NCBI RefSeq assembly: GCF_019916085.1
Contig: NZ_CP049834.1
Location: forward strand, 1,348,501-1,412,500
DNA: 64,000 nucleotides
Source of the DNA: Aquirufa lenticrescens
GTDB taxonomy: Bacteria > Bacteroidota > Bacteroidia > Cytophagales > Spirosomataceae
Reading direction: 5' to 3'
The notes under the pieces were generated by a model that did no database searches, was not told the DNA's origin, and saw only the letters and a program-made list of their open reading frames with translations. Positions 27,009-35,519 of this stretch are shown one piece after another. The translations under genes and the position numbers were made by a program. The stretch's first letter is position 1, and each line of letters opens with the position of its first letter.

Positions 27009-27634
27009 ACGGGGACGGGGATAAAACGAACGCGGTCGCCCGCTCTGAAATGTGGAATATCCGTCGTCCGACCGATGATCTGCCAGCCGCCGGGAGAAGC
27101 GCTGGGGTAGATGCCGGTTTGGTTGCCGGCTAATCCAATGTCTCCCTTCTGTATGGGAGCCGGCGTCAATTTTCTAGCTACGGTAATGCGCTCGTCCGTG
27201 GTCCCCATATAGGCGAATCCCGGGAGGAAGCCAAGGAAGTAAACGGTGTATTCTTTTTCGCTGTGAATGCGGATGATTTCCGCCTCGCTAAGTCCGCAGC
27301 TTTTCGCCACAAAGCTTAAATCAGCACCATTGTATTCGCAGGGAATTTCATGTAATCGCCCCTCCGGAATTATTGCCGTAAACGGTTCAGCCAGTTTATT
27401 TTCGATGAGCATTTTCATTCCCGCCAAACCTTGAAAGCGGCTCGCCACCACTCCTAAGTCAAACACAATCGTGAGGCTCGCGTAGGCTGGAATCAAATCC
27501 AAGGTTCCGGGTAAGGGAAAGGATTGAAACTGATAAAACCGCTTCATGACCTCTTGGTGTACGCTTTCGCTGATTTCGTTGCCGAATTCAATCGTCAGTG
27601 CGCTGTCGCCGAGTTCGTAGATTTGCGGGTTCAT
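27005..27634 (-). CDS. pxpB: 5-oxoprolinase subunit B (KipI-like)
   Basis: A 209-residue cyclophilin-like protein of the PxpB/KipI family. 'YELGDSALTIEFG' at the N terminus, 'IPCEYNGADLSFVA' near 98, 'YFLGFLPGFAYMGT' near 132-145 and 'PASPGGWQIIGRT' near the C terminus (here 'PSASPGGWQIIGRT') are all family blocks. It partners PxpC in the oxoprolinase complex. In Bacillus the homologue also inhibits a sporulation kinase, a role not expected here. It is the first gene of the pair and is divergent from the DUF1684 gene, with 48 bases between them. Confidence 0.93.
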   Translation of the reverse strand: MNPQIYELGDSALTIEFGNEISESVHQEVMKRFYQFQSFPLPGTLDLIPAYASLTIVFDLGVVASRFQGLAGMKMLIENKLAEPFTAIIPEGRLHEIPCEYNGADLSFVAKSCGLSEAEIIRIHSEKEYTVYFLGFLPGFAYMGTTDERITVARKLTPAPIQKGDIGLAGNQTGIYPSASPGGWQIIGRTTDIPHFRAGDRVRFIPVPV

Positions 27635-27682
27635 AGGGTATATTTCTAAGGTAATTTAGTATTTTTAGGCAAATATCCCGCT

Positions 27683-28495
27683 ATGAAAAAGATCCTATTT
27701 TTGTGCCTCACGATGTTAGCGTTCACAGCGCGTTCTCAGGAGGATTACACCGGTTTTTATGCCAAAAGAGAGGCCAGCCTCAAATCCGAAACCGGTTGGT
27801 TAAACCTAGCGGGATTGTTTTGGTTGAAAGAGGGCGAAAACACCATTGGCGGAGCGGAATCAAATGATTTTGTCTTCCCGCACGCGGAGGCTTCCTTAGG
27901 CAAGGTCATTCTACAAAATAATCAAGTACTTTATAATAATCAGGTTATTTTCACCCCGGAGGGTAAAAGCACAGTAATTAGTCATCAATCGCTACGGTGG
28001 TTTATCATTAAACGCGGCGATAAATACGCGATTCGCCTGCGCGATTTGGAGGGGGAATACCTGAAAGCATTCCACGGAATTGATCATTTTCCTGCTGATG
28101 CTAAATGGAAAATCAACGCCAAATTTATTCCCACCGTCGGCAAAAAAGTGACCATCATCGACATCACGGGTCGATCCTACCAAGAGGATTCTCCGGGTTT
28201 ATTGGAGTTCCTGGTGGAGGGGAAGACCTATCGCCTTGAGGCGGGTCCGGGGGAGACGAAAGAGGATTTCTTTGTCGTTTTTGGCGATGCTACCAATAAA
28301 ACGTCTACCTATGGAGGAGGCCGTTTCTTGGATACGAAAGGATTTAATCCGGATGGAACGGTGACTTTGGACTTCAATAAGGCCTATAATCCGCCTTGCG
28401 CGTTCACCCCTTTCGCGACTTGTCCATTACCTACGAAAGAGAACAAATTACCTGTGGCCATTCCGGCGGGCGAAAAAAATGCGGGCCATCACTAA
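27683..28495 (+). CDS. DUF1684 exported protein
   Basis: A 270-residue protein with a Sec signal peptide ending near 'ARSQ' (residues 16-19). The mature part holds the DUF1684 pattern: 'REASLKSETGWLNLAGLFWL', 'EGENTIGG', 'WFIIKRGDKYAIRLRDLE' (residues about 110-127), then 'FFVVFGDATNKTSTYGGGRF' and 'DFNKAYNPPCAFTPFATCPLP' at the end. The family is FHA-like in part and its function is unknown. A near-consensus TATTTTTA element at 27660-27667 is a likely promoter. The next gene, a NagX-like acyltransferase, begins 1 base after its stop, so the two are co-transcribed. Confidence 0.85.
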   Translation: MKKILFLCLTMLAFTARSQEDYTGFYAKREASLKSETGWLNLAGLFWLKEGENTIGGAESNDFVFPHAEASLGKVILQNNQVLYNNQVIFTPEGKSTVISHQSLRWFIIKRGDKYAIRLRDLEGEYLKAFHGIDHFPADAKWKINAKFIPTVGKKVTIIDITGRSYQEDSPGLLEFLVEGKTYRLEAGPGETKEDFFVVFGDATNKTSTYGGGRFLDTKGFNPDGTVTLDFNKAYNPPCAFTPFATCPLPTKENKLPVAIPAGEKNAGHH

Positions 28496-28496
28496 T

Positions 28497-29729
28497 ATGG
28501 AGAACAAACGACTTTTATCGATTGACATTTTCCGCGGACTCACAGTCATTCTGATGACGATTGTGAACAATCCGGGCGACTGGGGGCATATTTATGCGCC
28601 GCTCGAGCACGCGGAATGGCACGGCTACACGCTGACGGATCTCGTGTTTCCGTCCTTTCTGTTTATCGTGGGGATTTCGACGGTTTTGTCGAAGCCATCA
28701 GAGGATCAATTGTTAAAGACTTTTAAGCGGGCCTTGCGCATCTTTTTATTAGGCTTGTCGCTGAGTTTTTTCTCCAAAATCAAAGCCGGCGACTACACTC
28801 TAGTATTGCGTTTACTCGCCATGGCATTAGCCACGGTTGCCTTTCTTGGTGATTATCCGCTGCGGAGGCAGTTTTGGGTGGCCGTGGGCGCTTTTGTGCT
28901 GCTGATTGGTTTATGTTTCTCTGGGATTGAAGATTTTGAACATGTGCGCATTCCGGGGGTCTTGCAACGGATCGCGGTGGTGTATTTGTTGGTGAGTTTA
29001 TTGCATGCTTACACTTCTTTGCGTGTGCAGATCGGAGTTTTTATCGCGAGCCTAGCAGGTTATTGGGCCTTGATGCATTTTGTCGAAGTGCCGGGTATCG
29101 GTGCGGCGAATTTGGAGGTGAATAAAAACCTAGCGGCTTGGTTAGATAATTACCTATTAGAAGGGCATTTGTGGGCGACTTCGAAAACCTGGGATCCCGA
29201 GGGAATCCTGAGTACGCTGCCGGCGGTGGCGACGGGGCTAGCGGGTTTGTTTGCAGGGAGGTATTTGCAAGGGAGTCCGGAGGGGGTTAGTCCGAAGGCG
29301 TCTATTTTGTTTGCCGCAGGGGCGATTGCGCTGGTGGCTGGCACGGTCTGGGGTTGGTATTTTCCCATCAACAAGGCCTTGTGGACGAGTTCCTATGTGT
29401 TGGTAGCGGCAGGCTGGGATCTGTTGTTGCTCGCGGTTTTGCAGGCGACGGTTCATTCGGGGATGATGGCCGATCGCTATTGGAAGCCGGTTTTGATCTT
29501 CGGAATGAACCCGATGTTGGTGTTTTTCTTCTCGGGAATCATCCCGCGGGTTTTGGGAATGATTAAAATAGGCGACGAAGGCCTAACATCTTGGATTTAT
29601 TCACAAGGAATCGAGCCGCTTTTTGCGGATAAGATGAACGCCTCGCTGGCTGGAGCACTGATTTATGTGCTGATTTGGGCGGTGATTTTGTACTTCTTTG
29701 ACGCCCGAAAAAGATATTACAAAGTATAA
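28497..29729 (+). CDS. NagX-like (DUF5009/heparan-alpha-glucosaminide N-acetyltransferase family) membrane protein
   Basis: A 410-residue inner-membrane protein with about ten hydrophobic segments. The N terminus 'RLLSIDIFRGLTVILMTIVNNPG' (residues 4-26) and 'LTDLVFPSFLFIVGIS' are signature blocks of the HGSNAT/NagX acyltransferase family, which may move acetyl groups across the membrane to amino sugars. The C-terminal 'GMNPMLVFFFSGIIPRVL' is also family-typical. I use the ATG at 28497, since an upstream in-frame ATG at 28479 would overlap the DUF1684 stop and adds six residues. In other bacteria nagX accompanies GlcNAc use genes; here nagA lies 20 kb away. Confidence 0.88.
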   Translation: MENKRLLSIDIFRGLTVILMTIVNNPGDWGHIYAPLEHAEWHGYTLTDLVFPSFLFIVGISTVLSKPSEDQLLKTFKRALRIFLLGLSLSFFSKIKAGDYTLVLRLLAMALATVAFLGDYPLRRQFWVAVGAFVLLIGLCFSGIEDFEHVRIPGVLQRIAVVYLLVSLLHAYTSLRVQIGVFIASLAGYWALMHFVEVPGIGAANLEVNKNLAAWLDNYLLEGHLWATSKTWDPEGILSTLPAVATGLAGLFAGRYLQGSPEGVSPKASILFAAGAIALVAGTVWGWYFPINKALWTSSYVLVAAGWDLLLLAVLQATVHSGMMADRYWKPVLIFGMNPMLVFFFSGIIPRVLGMIKIGDEGLTSWIYSQGIEPLFADKMNASLAGALIYVLIWAVILYFFDARKRYYKV

Positions 29730-29759
29730 TTTCATAGGGCAAATCCGGCCTAAATTACG

Positions 29760-29767
29760 TATTTTTG
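29760..29767 (+). promoter_or_regulatory. -7 element of pcrA
   Basis: TATTTTTG matches TAnnTTTG exactly. It lies 27 bases upstream of the preferred pcrA start (29795) and would leave an in-frame TTG at 29777 only a few bases from the transcript start. Confidence 0.6.
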
Positions 29768-29794
29768 AAGCCCTAATTGATTAGCCCAAAACAG

Positions 29795-32071
29795 ATGGAT
29801 TACCTAGCTGGCCTGAACGAGCCTCAACGAAAAGCAGTCGAACATATTGATGGTCCTTTGATGATCATCGCCGGTGCCGGATCTGGAAAGACCCGCGTGC
29901 TGACCTACCGTACGGCGCATTTGATTGAGAAAGGCGTGGATCCATTTGCAATCTTGCTCTTGACCTTTACGAACAAGGCGGCGGGCGAGATGCGTCACCG
30001 GATTGAGACGGTGATTGGGAATGCAGCGAAGAACATTTGGATGGGTACGTTTCACTCGATTTTTGCCAAAATTCTTCGTTTCGAAGGCGAACGCCTCGGC
30101 TACACCTCGAACTTTTCTATTTACGATACAGACGATTCGAAATCCCTGATCCGTGCACTGATCAAGGAGAAGAATTTAGACGATAAAGTGTACAAAGTGA
30201 ATTTGGTCTTGAACCGAATCTCTAACGCGAAAAACCGCTTGATCGGACCGGCGCAATACACCGGTTCTTCCATTTTAGCCGAAGAAGATCGCCTCGCGCG
30301 CATCCCGGCGATGGGCGAATTATACCAGCTCTATTGCGCACGTTGCTTTGCTGCAAACGCGATGGATTTCGATGATTTATTGTTCCAAACAAACATCCTC
30401 TTCCGCGACCATTTGGACGTATTGAATAAATACCAACACAAGTTCAAACACGTGATGGTGGATGAGTTTCAGGATACGAACGTTTCCCAATATTTGATTA
30501 CCAAGAAATTGTCCGCCGTGAACCGCAACATCTGTGTGGTGGGGGATGATGCCCAGTCCATTTATGCCTTCCGCGGCGCTGATATCCAGAATATCTTGAA
30601 CTTCGAGCGCGATTATTCGGATTTAGTGACCATTAAATTAGAGGAAAATTACCGTTCCACGAAGGCCATCGTCGCCGTGGCGAATTCGATTATTTCTCGC
30701 AATAAAAACCAATTAAAGAAAGACGTTTTCACCTCGAATGAGGATGGTGATGACATCGAAATCATCCGAGCTTCCAGCGATAATGAGGAAGGCCGCATGA
30801 TCGCTTCTGCGATTTTTGAAGCCGCTCAAAAAGAGAATTTAACTTGGTCTGATTTCGCCATTTTATACCGCACAAATGCCCAATCCCGTTCATTTGAGGA
30901 GGCCTTACGTCGATTGAACATCAAATACCGCATCATCGGGGGCGTTTCTTTCTACCAACGCAAGGAGATCAAAGACGTGCTCGGTTATTTGCGTTTTACG
31001 GTGAACCAGAACGACGAGGAGGCATTCAAACGTATTATTAACTTGCCTAAGCGCGGCATTGGTGACACGACCATCGCAAAAATCGTGGTGACGGCGGCAG
31101 AGAACAATGTGCCTATTTGGGACGTGGTTTCCAATATCTCCCAATTTCAGGCGGCTCGCGGAAGTGCCGGGATCGAGGCTTTCTCAGATTTGATTAAGTC
31201 CTTCAAATTGATGGTGGAGGTCGAACAAAAAGATGCCTATGAGGTGGCGAACCACGTGGCGAAAGCGTCGGGTTTGTTGCGCGAATTATATGAAGATAAG
31301 ACCGTAGAGGGCCTTGCGCGCTACCAAAACTTACAAGAATTACTGAATGCCATTAAGTCCTTTGTGGACAATCCGGAGAACGAGGACAAATCACTAGCGA
31401 CCTTCTTGCAATCGGTTTCTTTGTTAACAAATGCGGATGCGGATGAAGATCCGGCGGACCGCGATAAGGTGACTTTGATGACGATTCACTCGGCGAAGGG
31501 TCTGGAATTCAACCGCGTTTTCTTAGTGGGATTAGAGGAAGATTTATTCCCTTCCCAAATGATGTTGCAATCCCAGCAGGACCTAGAAGAGGAGCGCCGC
31601 TTATTCTATGTGGCTGTCACGCGGGCAGAGAAGAAATTACAAATCTCATATGCGGAATCGCGTTACCAGTTTGGTCGATTGAAAGCCTGCGAGCCGAGTC
31701 GCTTCTTGAATGAATTAGATCCGAACTTTGTGAAGATGGCGAAACCCGCCGGCGCGCGCAAAGAAGTATCTAGTTTCCGCCCGGTGCAAAAGACGGGCTT
31801 TACTGCAAAACCAGCTCCGTCAGCAGCCCAATTGATTCAAAAACCTACGACAAACACGAATTACCAACACGTAGTTTCAGCAAACTTCCAGGCCACAGAT
31901 GCATTAGCCTTAGCAGCCGGCCAAAAAGTCGAACACGCTAAATTCGGTTTCGGCCTCATCAAACGCATCGAAGTCAATGGTGCTGAACGCAAAGCGGTGA
32001 TTGATTTTGAAAAAGGAGTAGGCGAGAAGACGCTCTTGTTGAGCTTCGCGAAACTAATGATCGTAACTTAA
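29795..32071 (+). CDS. pcrA: UvrD/PcrA-type 3'-5' DNA helicase
   Basis: A 758-residue superfamily 1A helicase for nucleotide excision repair and replication restart. It starts 'MDYLAGLNEPQRKAV', the Q-motif, then Walker A 'GAGSGKT' at 27-33. Further motifs are 'LTFTNKAAGEMRHR' (Ia), 'DEFQDTN' (II), 'GDDAQSIYAFRGA' (III), 'YRTNAQSR' (IV), 'TIHSAKGLEF' (V) and 'LFYVAVTRA' (VI). A Tudor-like RNAP-interacting tail ends the protein ('GQKVEHAKFGFGLIKRIE'). ATG 29795 is favoured over TTG 29777 by codon type and family start. Its stop overlaps gldE by 4 bases on the opposite strand. Confidence 0.96.
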   Translation: MDYLAGLNEPQRKAVEHIDGPLMIIAGAGSGKTRVLTYRTAHLIEKGVDPFAILLLTFTNKAAGEMRHRIETVIGNAAKNIWMGTFHSIFAKILRFEGERLGYTSNFSIYDTDDSKSLIRALIKEKNLDDKVYKVNLVLNRISNAKNRLIGPAQYTGSSILAEEDRLARIPAMGELYQLYCARCFAANAMDFDDLLFQTNILFRDHLDVLNKYQHKFKHVMVDEFQDTNVSQYLITKKLSAVNRNICVVGDDAQSIYAFRGADIQNILNFERDYSDLVTIKLEENYRSTKAIVAVANSIISRNKNQLKKDVFTSNEDGDDIEIIRASSDNEEGRMIASAIFEAAQKENLTWSDFAILYRTNAQSRSFEEALRRLNIKYRIIGGVSFYQRKEIKDVLGYLRFTVNQNDEEAFKRIINLPKRGIGDTTIAKIVVTAAENNVPIWDVVSNISQFQAARGSAGIEAFSDLIKSFKLMVEVEQKDAYEVANHVAKASGLLRELYEDKTVEGLARYQNLQELLNAIKSFVDNPENEDKSLATFLQSVSLLTNADADEDPADRDKVTLMTIHSAKGLEFNRVFLVGLEEDLFPSQMMLQSQQDLEEERRLFYVAVTRAEKKLQISYAESRYQFGRLKACEPSRFLNELDPNFVKMAKPAGARKEVSSFRPVQKTGFTAKPAPSAAQLIQKPTTNTNYQHVVSANFQATDALALAAGQKVEHAKFGFGLIKRIEVNGAERKAVIDFEKGVGEKTLLLSFAKLMIVT

Positions 32072-33417
32072 TTCTGAGAATCGTCTTGGTCTGCTGAAAG
32101 ACGTTGTGTTACGCGCACCTTTTTAATACGGCGCGTATCGACGGATTGAACCTTGAAGGTGAAGTCTTCGAATTCGATTTCCTCTCCAGCACTCGGAATA
32201 CGACCAAAAAGCTCGATAATCAATCCTGCCAATGTTTCGCTTTCGCCTTTGGCCTTCTCGAAATAGGCTGCCTCGATCTCAAACACCCGACAGAAATCAT
32301 TCAAAGAGGTCTTGGCCTCGAACACGTAAATATTGTCGGCTATTTTCTTATAATCGGCTTCGACTTCATCGAACTCGTCATTGATTTCACCCACGATCTC
32401 CTCGATGATGTCCTCCATTGTTACGAGCCCTTCGGTCTCGCCGTATTCGTTCACGATGACCGCCATGTGAACGCGTTTTTCTTGGAAATCGTAGAGTAAA
32501 TCATCGATTTTCTTGTTTTCCGGTACAAAAAACGGACTATGCAAAAGCGGTAACCAGTCGAATTTCTCGTCCTGATCGATGTGCTTCAGTAAATCTTTGA
32601 TGTATAAAATTCCCTCGATTTTGTCGATGGTTTCGTTGTATACCGGAACACGCGAATAGCCATTCTTATTAATGAGGTCCATCAATTCGTGGAAATTCAT
32701 GCTCGTATCGAAGGCCACAATGTCGCGTCTTGCCTGCATGACAGACTTCACAGAGATATTCCCAAAATTCAGGATCCCCCGTAAAATATCTTTCTCCCGA
32801 TCACTCGTGTTTTCATCCGTCGTAATTTCCAGCGCCTGATTCAATTCCTGCGAAGTCAGCGTATACGATTTCTTCTTTACGCGTTTCTCGATTAGGCCAG
32901 AGATGCCTAAAAGGGCTTTGGAAAGCGGAGAAAATACAAAACTCAAGAAGCCTATTAATGGAGCGGAATAGCGGGCGAAGTTCAGGTTATTCTGTTGCGC
33001 CCATACTTTGGGAATCAATTCCCCAAAAAACGTAATGATAAACGTCACCCCAAACAATAAAAACAAGGTCACCAGCAAGGTCTCCATCGACTGCTGACCT
33101 AGGACCATCGAGGTTAAATAATTCGCTAGGGTAATGAAAATAATATTGACAAAGTTGATGGAAATCAACAAAGTAGCCAGTAATTGTTGGGGTTTATCGA
33201 GTAATTGACTCACCTTTTTCTCGCTGTTCACCTCACTTTCGCGAAGGCTGATACGCTGGTCCGCGTTAAGGGAAAAGAAAGCTACCTCCGATCCAGCTAA
33301 AACAGCCGAAAGGAACAATAGAGCCACTAAAACGAAGGAAATAAGCGCAACTGAACTCACACTAATGGAGGGCTCCAAGGCGAGTAAAAACAGATTGGGT
33401 AAGGGGTCTGGGTCCAT
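32068..33417 (-). CDS. gldE: GldE-like CNNM/CorC-family membrane protein with CBS domains
   Basis: A 449-residue membrane protein. The N-terminal DUF21/CNNM domain has about four hydrophobic helices (roughly 20-45, 95-120, 130-150 and a shorter one near 160), then two CBS repeats ('VMQARRDIVAFD' to 'IDKIEGILYIKDLL', and 'MAVIVNEYGETEGLVTMEDIIEEIVGEI'), then a CorC_HlyC C-terminal domain. In Bacteroidota this protein next to ssb and mutY is called GldE and supports gliding through GldD. No gldD follows here. I reject the longer TTG start at 33441 because a promoter element TAAATTTG (33440-33447) overlaps it. ATG 33417 is the first codon after it. Confidence 0.85.
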   Translation of the reverse strand: MDPDPLPNLFLLALEPSISVSSVALISFVLVALLFLSAVLAGSEVAFFSLNADQRISLRESEVNSEKKVSQLLDKPQQLLATLLISINFVNIIFITLANYLTSMVLGQQSMETLLVTLFLLFGVTFIITFFGELIPKVWAQQNNLNFARYSAPLIGFLSFVFSPLSKALLGISGLIEKRVKKKSYTLTSQELNQALEITTDENTSDREKDILRGILNFGNISVKSVMQARRDIVAFDTSMNFHELMDLINKNGYSRVPVYNETIDKIEGILYIKDLLKHIDQDEKFDWLPLLHSPFFVPENKKIDDLLYDFQEKRVHMAVIVNEYGETEGLVTMEDIIEEIVGEINDEFDEVEADYKKIADNIYVFEAKTSLNDFCRVFEIEAAYFEKAKGESETLAGLIIELFGRIPSAGEEIEFEDFTFKVQSVDTRRIKKVRVTQRLSADQDDSQN

Positions 33418-33439
33418 ATTTGGGTGAACTGATCGATGC

Positions 33440-33447
33440 AAATTTAC
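33440..33447 (-). promoter_or_regulatory. -7 element of gldE
   Basis: TAAATTTG on the minus strand is an exact TAnnTTTG match. It directly follows the tail of the ssb terminator, so gldE has its own promoter, with the ATG 23 bases downstream. Confidence 0.62.
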
Positions 33448-33483
33448 AAAAAAGGGAATACGAAATGCGATATCCCCTTTTTT
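33448..33483 (-). terminator. Terminator of ssb
   Basis: On the minus strand, AAAAAGGG(G)ATA pairs with TAT(T)CCCTTTTT around a 10-base loop, ending in a T-run. It lies 12 bases after the ssb stop. Confidence 0.82.
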
Positions 33484-33494
33484 GTAACAAAAAT

Positions 33495-33950
33495 TTAAAA
33501 CGGTAGATCGTCCCCCTCTTCCATCATCGGCGGAAATGGATCCGTCTTGGAAGCACCCGCTAAAACTGCTTCAGGCTTTGGTCTTTCTGCTGCCGGAGCA
33601 GACGCTGGCGACCCTTCGTTCCGGCCCCCAATTAGATTGATCGACGTCGCACGCACTTTGTAACCACGCACGGTCGCGCCATTCTTATCTTGCCATTCTT
33701 CGGAACGAATTTTTCCTTCGATATAGACTTGGTTTCCTTTCTTCAAATATTGTTCTGCGATGTTCGCTAGGTTATCCCAAAGCTCTACGCGGTGCCATTC
33801 GGTTTGGTCTACTCTTTGTCCGTCCTTTCCAGTATACGACTCGGAGGTCGCAATGTTAATGTTTGCCACTTTTACACCGCTAGGTAGGGCACGAACCTCT
33901 GGGTCAGCACCTAAATTTCCTAGTAAAATAACTTTGTTTACTCCAGCCAT
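33495..33950 (-). CDS. ssb: Single-stranded DNA-binding protein
   Basis: A 151-residue SSB with one OB fold at residues 3-108 ('VNKVILLGNLGADPEVRALPSG' region to 'GYKVRATSINLIGG'). Aromatic DNA contacts W52 and W59 are in 'TEWHRVELWDNLA'. A flexible linker follows and the acidic tail 'MEEGDDLPF' is the conserved tip that recruits replication and repair partners. It sits between mutY upstream and gldE downstream on the same strand, the usual Bacteroidota order. A terminator follows. Confidence 0.97.
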   Translation of the reverse strand: MAGVNKVILLGNLGADPEVRALPSGVKVANINIATSESYTGKDGQRVDQTEWHRVELWDNLANIAEQYLKKGNQVYIEGKIRSEEWQDKNGATVRGYKVRATSINLIGGRNEGSPASAPAAERPKPEAVLAGASKTDPFPPMMEEGDDLPF

Positions 33951-33998
33951 AATGATTTGTCGTTTAAAGGGTTAGCTCAGCAAGGCTCCTTGCATTGC

Positions 33999-35054
33999 CT
34001 AAAGGTACGTGGGCGAAATGTCTTGTAAAATAGGACAATCTAAATTATCAGTTATTAGGTTCAAAAGCAAAACGGGTTTTCCTTTGCTCTCGAACTCTGA
34101 GGGGCTCATCCAGCCATATCCTTCCGGAATTTCCAACTCAAAATTATCAGGAACTTGAACATGCCAAGCGTCGCAATGGATTTTGCGGTGACTCAACAGA
34201 TGAACGGGTGGGGATTTCAATGCTTGGCGCTGAAAAGGCAACCAATCGCAAGCATCTTCGATCAAATAAAACTCCCATAATCCCTTCCAAATACCCTTTT
34301 CTCTCCGTTCTCGCACTAAAAGCTGGCCATTTTGTTCGATGACCAGATAATTCATTTCTATCTCTTTAACCTTCGTCTTTTTCGACTTTAGGGGTAATTC
34401 GGCTATACGACCTAAACTTAAAGCCGCGCACGAGACACGCAAAGGACAATCCGAGCAATCTGGCGCCGGCGTACATTGCAAGGCCCCAAACTCCATGATG
34501 GCCTGATTAAAGGTCGCTGGATCCTGCGTTGGAATCAACGACTGCGCTAAAGAAGTAAAAACCCCACGCGCCGAAGAAGACGCAATATCCGTTTCTACTG
34601 CGAAAACGCGAGACAAAACCCGGTATACATTGCCGTCCACTACGGCTTTGGCCTCATTAAAAGCAAAAGAAGCAATCGCCGCGGCGGTGTAGGGACCTAC
34701 ACCCGGAAGCAAAATGATCTCGTCATGGCTTTGTGGAAACATGCCTGCAAAGTCGCGCATGACCATTTGGGCTGCTTTTTGGAGATTCCGAGCACGGGAA
34801 TAATAGCCTAGGCCTTGCCACAACCGTAAAAGAGAGGCTTCTGGAGCCTCTGCTAAATCGCGAACGGTGGGGAAAGCGGTGATTAATCGCTCAAAATAGG
34901 GCAAGCCCTGCGCCACTCGCGTCTGCTGCAAAATGATTTCCGATAGCCAAATCGCATACGGATCCTTCGTTTGCCGCCAAGGCAGCTCGCGCTGGTGTTC
35001 CGCGTACCAGGCCATAATAGTGGCCGAAAAAGGATGTAAAGGGCTTTTTTGCAT
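33999..35054 (-). CDS. mutY: A/G-specific adenine DNA glycosylase
   Basis: A 351-residue base-excision enzyme removing A opposite 8-oxoG. The helix-hairpin-helix is 'LPGVGPYTAAAIASFAF' near residue 108, with catalytic aspartate in 'AVVDGNVYRVL'. The 4Fe-4S cluster cysteines are in 'CTPAPDCSDCPLRVSC'. The C-terminal NUDIX-like domain recognises 8-oxoG. I place the start at ATG 35054 ('MQKSPLHPF'): the longer frame begins with GTG at 35084, and a promoter element (35064-35071) lies inside that extension. The mRNA would have almost no leader. Confidence 0.94.
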   Translation of the reverse strand: MQKSPLHPFSATIMAWYAEHQRELPWRQTKDPYAIWLSEIILQQTRVAQGLPYFERLITAFPTVRDLAEAPEASLLRLWQGLGYYSRARNLQKAAQMVMRDFAGMFPQSHDEIILLPGVGPYTAAAIASFAFNEAKAVVDGNVYRVLSRVFAVETDIASSSARGVFTSLAQSLIPTQDPATFNQAIMEFGALQCTPAPDCSDCPLRVSCAALSLGRIAELPLKSKKTKVKEIEMNYLVIEQNGQLLVRERREKGIWKGLWEFYLIEDACDWLPFQRQALKSPPVHLLSHRKIHCDAWHVQVPDNFELEIPEGYGWMSPSEFESKGKPVLLLNLITDNLDCPILQDISPTYL

Positions 35055-35063
35055 GGATGAAAT

Positions 35064-35071
35064 CAAATTTA
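35064..35071 (-). promoter_or_regulatory. -7 element of mutY
   Basis: TAAATTTG on the minus strand, 9 bases upstream of the ATG at 35054. It sets the start choice for mutY. Confidence 0.6.
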
Positions 35072-35126
35072 CGAAAAAAATCACCCCGATTTCGAAAGAA
35101 TTTTTAGAGAATTGAGAGAAAAACGT

Positions 35127-35134
35127 TACTTTTG
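35127..35134 (+). promoter_or_regulatory. -7 element of the HU-family gene
   Basis: TACTTTTG fits TAnnTTTG. A T-rich stretch (TTTTTAG) lies about 20 bases further upstream at the -33 position. The leader to the GTG start is about 55 bases. Confidence 0.62.
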
Positions 35135-35197
35135 TGTCCCTTTTACGGAAGGGAAATTGTAATTACCTAAGAATCATCATTTAATAAATTAACAAAC

Positions 35198-35491
35198 GTG
35201 ACTAAGGCAGATGTAATTGCTGAGATTGCCAGCAAAACAGGGATTGATAAGAAAGATGTATCGGAAACGTTAGAGTCATTTTTCGAAGTAGTTAAAAACA
35301 ACCTAGCAAACCAAGAGAATATTTATGTTCGTGGTTTTGGTAGCTTCATCAACAAAAAACGCGCGCAGAAGATCGCTCGCAACATTTCAAAGAATACGGC
35401 GATCACGATCGATGCACATTATGTGCCTAGCTTTAAGCCAGCGAAAGTGTTTGTTGAGCAAGTAAAAACAAGTACTGACCCCACTAAATAG
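35198..35491 (+). CDS. HU/IHF-family DNA-binding protein
   Basis: A 97-residue nucleoid protein starting with GTG. 'MTKADVIAEIASKTG' forms the dimerisation helices and 'RGFGSFINKKR' is the conserved HU/IHF core turn; 'PSFKPAK' near residue 79 closes the DNA-binding arm region. The arm proline is replaced ('ARNISKNTAITIDAHYVPSFKP'), which resembles IHF-beta-type members in Bacteroidota. It bends DNA as a dimer. Divergent from mutY; a strong promoter lies between them. A TPR protein follows 28 bases downstream. Confidence 0.94.
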   Translation: MTKADVIAEIASKTGIDKKDVSETLESFFEVVKNNLANQENIYVRGFGSFINKKRAQKIARNISKNTAITIDAHYVPSFKPAKVFVEQVKTSTDPTK

Positions 35492-35519
35492 GCTTTCGAG
35501 CTGAAAAGGGTCTAGAAAA

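Noticed and set aside
33160-33170. Additional REP palindrome inside gldE (TTGACA-like)
   Set aside because: Only the left arm matches by chance; no TGTCAA follows at the right distance.
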